In this document: in pieces, positions 1-4,534 of the stretch | How positions within the stretch are numbered: the first letter of the stretch is position 1 | Layout of the letters: the number at the start of each line of letters is the position of its first letter | NCBI GenBank assembly: GCA_030639215.1 | Contig: DAOWDD010000034.1 | Span: 1 to 5,808, forward strand | DNA length: 5,808 bases | Reading direction: 5' to 3' | From: Dehalococcoidia bacterium | GTDB taxonomy: Bacteria > Chloroflexota > Dehalococcoidia > Dehalococcoidales > UBA5760 | The notes under the pieces: model-generated | What the model saw: only the letters and a program-made list of their open reading frames with translations | Databases searched by the model: none | What the model was told of the DNA's origin: nothing | Position numbers and translations under genes: made by a program

Positions 1-635
1 GGCTCGATGAGGTCTCTGGAGTGCACCCCCCTCACCCCGTAGCGGGGCATGGACGGATTGGCTAAAGAGCCGGCGATATTGAGGATGGTACCGAAACGTA
101 TCTGGGAGAGGATTCGGGAGAGGGCCTGGGGGTGGACCCGGGGGCTCATGCCGTTAAAGATACCGATTCCGGTCTGCTCTATGCTGTTCTTAACAGTCTC
201 GGGGTCGCACTCAACGTCAACCCCTACCGCCTCTAGGATGTCGACTGCGCCGCAGGTGGAGGTGAGGGCTCTGGCGCCGTGCTTGGCCATGCAGATGCCT
301 CCGGCGGCGGCGACTATGGCGGCGGCGGTGCTGATGTTAAAGGTCTTAAAAGAGTCCATGCCGGTGCCGCAGTTTTCCACCAGGGGCTGGGTTACTCGCG
401 GTGTGGCCTTTACCGTATCAATCTCGTAGATAGCCTCCCAGGCCCCGGCGACTTCCTCGGTGGTCTCCCCCTTGGCGGTCAGCGCTGCCAGGAAGGCCCC
501 CTGCTGCAGGTCCGGCTGCTCGTTAAGCAGCACCTGGCGGAACATCTCTCTCGCCTCCCGGCGGCTTAGGTCTCTTCCCCTGATGAGCCCGGCGACCTTG
601 GCGCCGAAATCCTTTATCTTCTCTTCACTAAACAT
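1..635 (-). CDS. TrpD-family (glycosyltransferase family 3) phosphoribosyltransferase-like protein, partial at the left edge
   Basis: I translated the minus strand from ATG 635 and read 211 residues without a stop before the window ends. The family transfers a phosphoribosyl group from PRPP to an acceptor, anthranilate in tryptophan synthesis. The N-terminal helical domain (about 1-75) is followed by the PRPP-binding signature GTGMD (90-94), TFNIST (98-103) and KHGAR (118-122), then a stretch aligning with the TrpD 'GxxTILNxxGxLxNP' region (182-194). Family TrpD usually has GTGGD and RTIFNLLGPLTNP; here they read GTGMD and FGTILNIAGSLANP, so the acceptor site has changed. A strong Shine-Dalgarno (AAGGGGG) overlaps the end of the upstream dehydrogenase gene, 14 bp away, so the two are cotranscribed. 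No other trp gene is visible, and the operon is under a cobalamin riboswitch, so a role outside tryptophan synthesis is likely. The acceptor is unknown. Family assignment is firm, substrate is not. Confidence 0.88.
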   Translation of the reverse strand, partial: MFSEEKIKDFGAKVAGLIRGRDLSRREAREMFRQVLLNEQPDLQQGAFLAALTAKGETTEEVAGAWEAIYEIDTVKATPRVTQPLVENCGTGMDSFKTFNISTAAAIVAAAGGICMAKHGARALTSTCGAVDILEAVGVDVECDPETVKNSIEQTGIGIFNGMSPRVHPQALSRILSQIRFGTILNIAGSLANPSMPRYGVRGVHSRDLIE

Positions 636-649
636 ACTGGCCCCCTTCT

Positions 650-1684
650 TCAAAATTTAATGGTGGCTTTCAGTCCTTCCCTGCGCCCGGTGTATTCCAG
701 GCCTTCGCCTATCTCGTCCAGCGACAGGCGCCGGGTGATAAGCCGGGAGACGTCTATCCGGCCCGAAGCTATCAGCTCGAGCGCGGCCCGGTTCTGAGCG
801 GCCGTGCCGCCGTAGGCGCCGGTGATGCTGAGCTCCCGGTAGTGAATCAGGTTGGCATCGAGCCGGACCCGGGCGCTTTCGGCGGGCAGCCCCGAGAAGA
901 GGCACATCCGTCCCCCGGGGGCAAGGAGCTCAAGCAGGGACTTAAGGGCTGCCTCCCGGCAGGCAAGCAGGATAACGTCAACGCCCCGCCCGCCGCTCTC
1001 TTCTTTAGCTACCTCCGCAGTGCTCTCGCTGTTCAGGTCGATGATGCGCTCCGCCCCGGCCAGTTCCGCCGTCTCCAGGCGGTTTGCTAGCCGCTCGGCA
1101 ATAAGTATCCGGGCGGCTCCCTTTAGACGGGCGAGCCTGGCGTGGAGCAGTCCAGTCGGGCCGGCACCGAGGATGAGCACGGTATCGCCCCCGGTAATGC
1201 CGGCCTGCTGCTGTCCGTTGAGGCAGCTGGCCAGGGGCTCGGCCAGGGCGGCCTCCTCAAAGCTGGTGCCCTCCGGTATCTGGTTTACCCCGCCGCCAAG
1301 CACGCTCCTTTCTGGTACAGTGACGAACTCAGCAAACCCTCCGTCATAGTTAAAGCCGAAGATGCCGATATGCGGGCAGCGGTTATCCGCCCCTCGCCGG
1401 CAGGCCGGGCACCTGCCGCAGCCTATACCGGGGGCAACCTGTACCCGGTCGCCGGGCTCGAAGGCGCCGTCCCTGGTGTGACTCTCCGCTACCACTCCGC
1501 TAAACTCGTGTCCCAAAATACGCGGGTAGGCCAGGTCGCGCTGGCCCTGGTGGTACATCTTGGCATCGGTGGTGCAGATTGAGCAGGCCCGGGTTTTCAC
1601 GAGCAGGCCGCCGTCAGGACAGGGAGGAGTGCCCACCTCCTTTACCACCAGGTTACCCGGGCCGGTCAAAATCGCTGCCTTCAT
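650..1684 (-). CDS. Zinc-dependent medium-chain alcohol/polyol dehydrogenase (MDR family)
   Basis: This 344-residue cytosolic NAD(P)-dependent oxidoreductase has the usual length for sorbitol/threonine-dehydrogenase-like MDR enzymes. Catalytic-zinc ligands are visible as C37 (SICTTD), H59-E60 in GHE, and E149 in the EPLA motif. The structural zinc site is complete: C89, C92, C95 and C103. The Rossmann glycine motif GAGPTG is at 173-178, and E197 at the end of the second strand favours NAD over NADP. The start at ATG 1684 is set by AGGAGAG seven bases upstream and by the family-typical N-terminus MKAAIL. It is the first gene behind the cobalamin riboswitch and terminator, and it precedes the TrpD-like gene by 14 bp. 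The substrate cannot be read from sequence; a secondary alcohol or polyol is the family norm. The riboswitch suggests a role in corrinoid salvage, or in a pathway that replaces a B12-dependent one, but this is inference. Confidence 0.93.
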   Translation of the reverse strand: MKAAILTGPGNLVVKEVGTPPCPDGGLLVKTRACSICTTDAKMYHQGQRDLAYPRILGHEFSGVVAESHTRDGAFEPGDRVQVAPGIGCGRCPACRRGADNRCPHIGIFGFNYDGGFAEFVTVPERSVLGGGVNQIPEGTSFEEAALAEPLASCLNGQQQAGITGGDTVLILGAGPTGLLHARLARLKGAARILIAERLANRLETAELAGAERIIDLNSESTAEVAKEESGGRGVDVILLACREAALKSLLELLAPGGRMCLFSGLPAESARVRLDANLIHYRELSITGAYGGTAAQNRAALELIASGRIDVSRLITRRLSLDEIGEGLEYTGRREGLKATIKF

Positions 1685-1721
1685 GGACTTTCTCTCCTGT
1701 GGTCACGGCCACTGCCTTCAT
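1653..1721 (-). other. Possible 22-codon upstream ORF overlapping the dehydrogenase start
   Basis: An ATG at 1721 opens a 22-codon frame that ends at TAA 1653-1655, one frame away from the dehydrogenase. Its first ten bases (ATGAAGGCAG) are identical to the first ten of the dehydrogenase gene 37 bp downstream, and similarity continues to TGACC, with four of the five differences in the first 21 bases being transitions. It looks like a decayed duplicate of the gene start. A GGGG nine bases upstream is only a weak ribosome-binding site. It could be a translated leader or merely a relic. Confidence 0.25.
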
Positions 1722-1756
1722 GAATTGTTTCCCCAAAACAGCTTGAATTGTTTTCC

Positions 1757-1794
1757 AAATAAAAAATCCCTAAGCCATCCTAGCTTAGGGATTT
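1757..1794 (-). terminator. Intrinsic terminator of the cobalamin riboswitch leader
   Basis: Read on the minus strand, AAATCCCTAAGC (1794-1783 side) pairs perfectly over 12 bp with GCTTAGGGATTT (1775-1764 side) across a 7-base loop. It is followed by six Ts, an A and three more Ts. It lies between the riboswitch aptamer and the dehydrogenase start, the standard place for a transcription-attenuation platform. Read on the plus strand it has no U-tract, so it acts in one direction only. Confidence 0.88.
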
Positions 1795-1830
1795 GCCATT
1801 TCCCAAAAAGCCCTTTTCCTCGAGGGTATA

Positions 1831-2003
1831 CTCTGTCGGCAGGTCTTCTGGCTCTTAGTTCACCCTACTCCTTGGGCCTTCCCATTTCGCTTGAGCGAAA
1901 CAGTGGCGCTCTCTCAAGTTTCGTCCCTAATTACAGCGGCGGGACCGCACCCGATTTAGCACGGGTTTCCCTTTTCAGCTCCTGTTGCAGAGCACCGGCA
2001 GAG
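1831..2003 (-). ncRNA. Cobalamin (B12) riboswitch aptamer
   Basis: The minus strand shows the conserved cobalamin riboswitch segments in order. They are AAAAGGGAAACCCGTGC, GGTGCGGTCCCGCCGCTGTAA, GCCACTG, GGGAAGGC, and the B12 box AGAGCCAGAAGACCTGCC at 1838-1855. Terminal P1 is closed by CTCTG (2003-1999) and CAGAG (1835-1831). The element binds adenosylcobalamin or a related corrinoid and represses downstream genes when bound. Here it sits about 30 bases after its predicted start site and about 37 bases before a strong terminator, so control is by premature termination of the dehydrogenase and TrpD-like operon. Identification rests on the conserved motifs; the exact ligand preference cannot be read. 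Confidence 0.95.
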
Positions 2004-2041
2004 GTGGTTACTTAATAGATTGTTAAAGTGACTACCAGGAT

Positions 2042-2070
2042 AAACTATCAAATAGCGCCGAATTTGTCAA
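2042..2070 (-). promoter_or_regulatory. Sigma-70-type promoter of the riboswitch operon
   Basis: On the minus strand a perfect -35 TTGACA (2070-2065) is followed after 17 bp by a weak -10 TAGTTT (2047-2042). The predicted transcript starts near 2035, about 30 bases before the riboswitch P1 stem. The perfect -35 compensates for the -10 with three consensus matches. Confidence 0.6.
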
Positions 2071-2106
2071 CTGGGAAACAGGTTTATTATCCGGAAGGTA
2101 AGGAAA

Positions 2107-2121
2107 ACAGATATTTTCTGT
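2107..2121. promoter_or_regulatory. Inverted repeat in the Crp/Fnr gene promoter (possible operator)
   Basis: ACAGA (2107-2111) and TCTGT (2117-2121) form perfect 5-bp arms around five A/T bases, with further AA/TT symmetry outside. The element lies directly upstream of the -10 box of the regulator gene, so a bound protein would block polymerase. It does not match the TATGA-N6-TCATA element found downstream of the regulator, so autoregulation by the same protein is not supported by similarity. Confidence 0.3.
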
Positions 2122-2129
2122 GTTATAAT
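2121..2129 (+). promoter_or_regulatory. Extended -10 promoter of the Crp/Fnr regulator gene
   Basis: TGT-TATAAT is a consensus -10 hexamer (2124-2129) with an extended TGn motif. No good -35 lies 17 bp upstream (AGGAAA), as is usual for extended -10 promoters. Transcription would begin near 2136, which places the ATG at 2128 upstream of the transcript and supports the GTG start at 2194. Confidence 0.6.
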
Positions 2130-2193
2130 GCGTTCACAAAAGGCACTTTCTTTTAATGGTAGTTACTCTCCAGGGAAACTAGCGGGGGTGTTG

Positions 2194-2868
2194 GTGAAGG
2201 CTGAATCTCAACTCCTGAAGCGGTCGTTTATCTTCTCCGGATCGAGTGAGGAAGAGCTCGCTGAGCTGACCGGCCTGGCTGCCCGGCGCAGCTTTGCGAC
2301 GGGAGAGTTTGTCTTCTGGGAAGGGGACGCTCCTGACTCTTTCTATATCGTCATTGAGGGCAGGGTAAAGGTGCTCAAGCACTCTTCACTGGGGAAGGAG
2401 TTTATTATCGCCTTTTTCGGCCCGGGTGAGATGTTCGGCGAGGTCGCTGTCTTCCAGGACAGGCCCTATCCCGCCTCGGCTCAGGCTGCCGCGGATACGA
2501 AGGTGCTGCGTATTAGGCGGGAAGACTTTCTTTCCTTCGTTGCCCAGAGACCGCAGGTTGTCCTGAGGATTATCAGCGTGCTCGGGGAACGCCTGAGGGA
2601 TGCTCAGGGTCGCCTTAAAGACCTGGCCGGGGAGAGGGTTGAACAGCGGCTTGCCCACACCCTGCTTATGCTTTCCGCCAAGCTTGGCGCCACCCTGCCC
2701 TTCACCAGGCAGGAGATTGCCGATATGGCCGGCACCACTACCGAGACGGCAATCCGTTTTATCAGCCGCCTTAAGGACGGGGGGATTATTCGCTCCGCAC
2801 GCGGCAGGATAACCATCCTTGATAAGACCAAGCTCAGGCTGCTTAGCGAGGGGCCGCCCCGGGTATAA
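2194..2868 (+). CDS. Crp/Fnr-family transcriptional regulator
   Basis: The product is a 224-residue DNA-binding dimer-type regulator. A cyclic-nucleotide-type beta-barrel (about 12-102) leads into a long dimerisation helix and a winged helix-turn-helix (171-193, TRQEIADMAGTTTETAIRF). The recognition helix keeps E184 and R188, which in CRP and FNR contact the TGA/TCA core. The protein has no cysteine, so it cannot carry an FNR-type iron-sulfur cluster. The Arg that holds the cAMP phosphate (CRP R82) aligns with Pro93 in the PYPASA segment, so cAMP is unlikely; the signal is unknown. I prefer GTG 2194 to ATG 2128 because the promoter -10 box overlaps 2128, GGGGG lies five bases before 2194, and family members start at this point; TTG 2191 is possible. 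It lies upstream of, and probably controls, the zinc-ribbon/ferredoxin operon. Confidence 0.93.
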   Translation: MKAESQLLKRSFIFSGSSEEELAELTGLAARRSFATGEFVFWEGDAPDSFYIVIEGRVKVLKHSSLGKEFIIAFFGPGEMFGEVAVFQDRPYPASAQAAADTKVLRIRREDFLSFVAQRPQVVLRIISVLGERLRDAQGRLKDLAGERVEQRLAHTLLMLSAKLGATLPFTRQEIADMAGTTTETAIRFISRLKDGGIIRSARGRITILDKTKLRLLSEGPPRV

Positions 2869-2936
2869 GACCCGAGACCTCTCTTACTACCTCCGCTTAT
2901 CCCCCGAAAGGTTAGCCGGTTGGCTTTCTCTACCAA

Positions 2937-2952
2937 TATGACCCAAATCATA
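2937..2952. promoter_or_regulatory. Candidate Crp/Fnr operator, TATGA-N6-TCATA
   Basis: Perfect 5-bp inverted arms are separated by CCCAAA, the same 16-bp geometry as the CRP site TGTGA-N6-TCACA. The TGA/TCA core is the part read by the Glu and Arg kept in the neighbouring regulator's recognition helix. The centre (2944.5) is 41.5 bp before the start site predicted from the -10 box at 2974-2979, the position of class II activator sites. Function is inferred from geometry and context. Confidence 0.6.
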
Positions 2953-2970
2953 GTAAGCAGCCTCACCTGG

Positions 2971-2979
2971 TGCTATCAT
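2971..2979 (+). promoter_or_regulatory. Extended -10 promoter of the zinc-ribbon/ferredoxin operon
   Basis: TGC-TATCAT matches the -10 consensus at five of six bases (2974-2979) and has the extended TGn motif. No canonical -35 is present; the inverted repeat at 2937-2952 occupies that place. The predicted start is near 2986, leaving a leader of about 41 bases that carries AAGGGGG before ATG 3027. Confidence 0.5.
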
Positions 2980-3026
2980 TGTTACAGAAGGTTAAGCTTC
3001 TATTTCAGGATAAGGGGGTGATGGGA

Positions 3027-3257
3027 ATGTATCAGCGGTGTCCGGGTCAGGATGGCAGGAATCTACGGGCGGAACTGCACCGTTGCCCCAGCTGTGGTGC
3101 CGAGGTGGAAATCTTCTCCGATGAGGTTATGGTGAAGTGCTTAAAGTGTGGCGAAAAGGTCTACCGGGAGAAGACGCCTTCCTGTATTGACTGGTGTGTC
3201 TCAGCCCGCCAGTGCCTGGGAGAGGAAAGGTGGCGGCAGCTTAGGGGCGGCGACTGA
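3027..3257 (+). CDS. Small cysteine-rich zinc-ribbon protein
   Basis: This 76-residue soluble protein has eight cysteines: C5, C20 and C23 (CPSC), C38 and C41 (CLKC), C53, C57 and C63. The CPxC...CxxC pairs form a classical zinc ribbon. The C-terminal CIDWCVSARQCLG segment is a further conserved-looking cysteine cluster that could bind a second metal. ATG 3027 is chosen because AAGGGGG lies eight bases upstream. A longer frame from GTG 2970 would begin before the predicted transcription start and has no ribosome-binding site. The gene precedes the ferredoxin gene by 39 bp and follows the Crp/Fnr regulator. I recall such small ribbon proteins beside this ferredoxin type in other anaerobes, but the function is unknown; electron transfer or protein-protein contact with the ferredoxin is a guess. 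Confidence 0.82.
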   Translation: MYQRCPGQDGRNLRAELHRCPSCGAEVEIFSDEVMVKCLKCGEKVYREKTPSCIDWCVSARQCLGEERWRQLRGGD

Positions 3258-3296
3258 CGCTCATTTATGAGCAGGTAAACATAAGGATGGTCTAAA

Positions 3297-4022
3297 ATGA
3301 AAATAAAGACATTGAGAAAAATAGTCAAAATTGATGAGGAGAAGTGTGACGGCTGCGGCCTCTGCGTTCCAGGCTGTGTCGAGGGTGCCCTGCAGATAAT
3401 TGATGGCAAGGCGAAGCTGGTCAGTGAGACCTATTGCGATGGGCTGGGCGCCTGTCTCGGGGAATGCCCGCAGGGGGCTATTACCATCGAGGAGAGAGAA
3501 GCGGAGGAGTTCGATGAGGAAGCGACCAAGTACCATTCGGAGCAGGAAAAGGGTGACACCGGGGAGCTTCCCTGTGGTTGTCCCTCGGCTGCGGTCAGAC
3601 AGTTTGCCCGGCAGGAGGTAACCGGGGCCTTCCGGGGGGATGAACCCCCCGAGCAGTCAGTGCTCCGTCACTGGCCGGTCCAGCTCAGCCTTGTCCCGCC
3701 GTCGGCGCCCTTCCTGCATGGAGCGGACGTGATACTGGCGGCGGATTGTGCCCCCTTTGCCTACGCTGGCTTTCACCACGACTTCATCAAGGACCATGCT
3801 CTATTGGTGGCCTGCCCCAAACTGGATGACTTTCCCGCCCACTTAAGGAAGCTGACCGATATTCTGAGCCAGTCGGGGGTAAACAGCCTCACCGTGGTGC
3901 GTGTGGAGGTACCCTGCTGCGCCGGGCTGGTGCAAATGGCAAAGCAGGCGATACAATTAAGTGGTAAGGATATCCCCTTTAAGGAAGTCGTCATCGGTAT
4001 TAACGGTGAGCTCAAGTCCTGA
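3297..4022 (+). CDS. Ferredoxin-domain iron-sulfur protein with a C-terminal cysteine-containing domain
   Basis: This 241-residue cytosolic protein is much longer than a simple 2[4Fe-4S] ferredoxin. The N-terminal ferredoxin domain (about 8-65) has C17, C20, C23 and C27, then C47, C53 and C57. The second motif reads CDGLGACLGEC, so the middle cysteine of CxxCxxC is Leu50, and the second cluster has one ligand fewer. After an acidic linker (65-92) come C93 and C95 (CGC) and a C-terminal domain with C151 (ADC), C173 (ACPKLDD) and a CC pair at 207-208 (VPCC). These spaced cysteines could hold another cofactor or a thiol centre. The start ATG 3297 has AAGGATGG six bases upstream. It forms an operon with the zinc-ribbon gene. 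I recall this architecture as a recurrent uncharacterised anaerobe family; its partner and reaction are unknown. A redox or electron-transfer role is inferred. Confidence 0.92.
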   Translation: MKIKTLRKIVKIDEEKCDGCGLCVPGCVEGALQIIDGKAKLVSETYCDGLGACLGECPQGAITIEEREAEEFDEEATKYHSEQEKGDTGELPCGCPSAAVRQFARQEVTGAFRGDEPPEQSVLRHWPVQLSLVPPSAPFLHGADVILAADCAPFAYAGFHHDFIKDHALLVACPKLDDFPAHLRKLTDILSQSGVNSLTVVRVEVPCCAGLVQMAKQAIQLSGKDIPFKEVVIGINGELKS

Positions 4023-4034
4023 TAACCTGTTATC
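4021..4034. repeat. Short inverted repeat at the ferredoxin stop codon
   Basis: GATAAC-CT-GTTATC is a perfect 6-bp inverted repeat with a two-base centre that overlaps the ferredoxin TGA. The loop is too small for a stable hairpin, and no U-tract follows, so it is not a convincing terminator. A DNA-level palindrome is all that can be said. Confidence 0.4.
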
Positions 4035-4055
4035 GCCTGCGTGGTGGCAGTATTG

Positions 4056-4067
4056 TTCTGCGCAGAA
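4056..4067. repeat. 12-bp perfect palindrome TTCTGCGCAGAA
   Basis: This palindrome lies between the convergent ends of the ferredoxin gene and the small minus-strand gene. No U-tract follows on either strand, so it is not an ordinary terminator. TTCTGCGCA recurs at 5381-5389 followed by a similar A-rich run, so the two copies bracket the orphan gene pair. Confidence 0.4.
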
Positions 4068-4077
4068 TAACACCCTC

Positions 4078-4284
4078 TTAATCTAGGTCGACATAACCAA
4101 ATAGACTGGAGGGTTTCGGCTCAACCTTGACCGGGGTAATGGTTGAGTCTTCAGGGTAAGCAGTAGTGATAAAGGGGGTATTACTACACCTATCCACACC
4201 AAAGACATACCTTAGCGCTTGGGCGACAGATTCTATGTCATCCCGCATATTTTCCCTGTAATCTGTCACTCTCACCCCCATCAT
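4078..4284 (-). CDS. Hypothetical 68-residue protein
   Basis: I do not recognise this protein. It is acidic and soluble, with one cysteine (in DRCSN), no membrane segment and no known motif. Residues about 8-30 (DYRENMRDDIESVAQALRY) look helical and the proline-rich second half looks extended or disordered. Support for a real gene comes from the strong ribosome-binding stretch GGAAGAAGGGG, four bases before ATG 4284 and seven before the next in-frame ATG at 4281, and from lack of overlap with any other gene. The second ATG fits the spacing better. It is transcribed away from the 39-bp tandem repeats, which end right at its ribosome-binding site, so they occupy its promoter or leader. It is divergent from the 268-residue gene. 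Confidence 0.55.
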   Translation of the reverse strand: MMGVRVTDYRENMRDDIESVAQALRYVFGVDRCSNTPFITTAYPEDSTITPVKVEPKPSSLFGYVDLD

Positions 4285-4301
4285 AACACCCCTTCTTCCT
4301 G

Positions 4302-4418
4302 TTAGTTACGGTTTATTATTTATAACGTAAAGCGTCCTGATTAGTTACGGTTTATTATTTATAACGTAAAGCGTCCTGATTAGTTACGGTTTATTATCTA
4401 TAACATAAAGCGTCCTGA
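4302..4418. repeat. Three direct tandem copies of a 39-bp repeat
   Basis: Copies lie at 4302-4340, 4341-4379 and 4380-4418, each starting TTAGTTACGG and ending AAAGCGTCCTGA. Copies 1 and 2 are identical; copy 3 differs at two bases (4398 T to C, 4405 G to A). Each unit contains TTACG (unit positions 5-9) and CGTAA (25-29) as inverted arms around an A/T-rich centre. With a two-base bulge these arms extend to a 9-bp stem. The G-to-A change in copy 3 breaks a pair rather than compensating. The array fills most of the gap between the two divergent orphan genes, suggesting multiple protein-binding sites. There are no spacers, so it is not a CRISPR. Confidence 0.9.
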
Positions 4419-4440
4419 AAGGTTAGCTCACCGGGCGCTT
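4408..4440 (+). repeat. Imperfect hairpin at the end of the repeat array
   Basis: AAGCGTCC at the end of repeat copy 3 can pair with GGGCGCTT (4433-4440) over eight positions, one of them G-U in plus-strand RNA, across a 17-base loop. There is no U-tract after it. It would lie upstream of the predicted start of the 268-residue gene, so a role in RNA would require transcription from within the repeats. Confidence 0.3.
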
Positions 4441-4488
4441 CTCAAGTTCAATAAACCTTATTCAGAGGGCTAAAATCCCGGCGGTTTG

Positions 4489-4497
4489 TGTTATAGT
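4489..4497 (+). promoter_or_regulatory. Extended -10 promoter of the 268-residue orphan gene
   Basis: TGT-TATAGT carries a five-of-six -10 match (4492-4497) and an extended TGn. No good -35 lies at 17 bp (GCTAAA). Transcription would start near 4504, about 30 bases before ATG 4535. The surrounding TGTGTTATAGT matches the regulator gene's TGTGTTATAAT at ten of eleven bases. Confidence 0.45.
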
Positions 4498-4534
4498 TAG
4501 TGGTGAGTTCCGCTAAAATCGGGGGAGGGCAAAA

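Noticed and set aside
49..660. Plus-strand open frames of 66 to 126 residues
   Set aside because: They are opposite the TrpD-like gene, whose conserved motifs are clear on the minus strand; the plus frames show no motif and biased composition.
852..1582. Plus-strand open frames of 146 and 165 residues
   Set aside because: They are antisense to the dehydrogenase, which has complete zinc-binding and Rossmann motifs.
1560..2015. 151-residue plus-strand frame spanning the leader
   Set aside because: It runs antisense through the riboswitch and terminator, both conserved RNA elements on the minus strand, and is a chance open frame.
2128..2193. N-terminal 22-residue extension of the Crp/Fnr protein from ATG 2128
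   Set aside because: The ATG overlaps the -10 box, the extra residues do not match the family, and a better-spaced ribosome-binding site precedes GTG 2194.
2860..2874. CGGGT/ACCCG hairpin at the regulator stop codon as a terminator
   Set aside because: The stem is only five pairs, overlaps the stop codon and has no U-tract.
2604..2966. 120-residue minus-strand frame
   Set aside because: It is antisense to the helix-turn-helix end of the regulator and has no family signature.
4302..4418. CRISPR-like array
   Set aside because: The three 39-bp units are contiguous with no spacers between them and no cas gene is visible.
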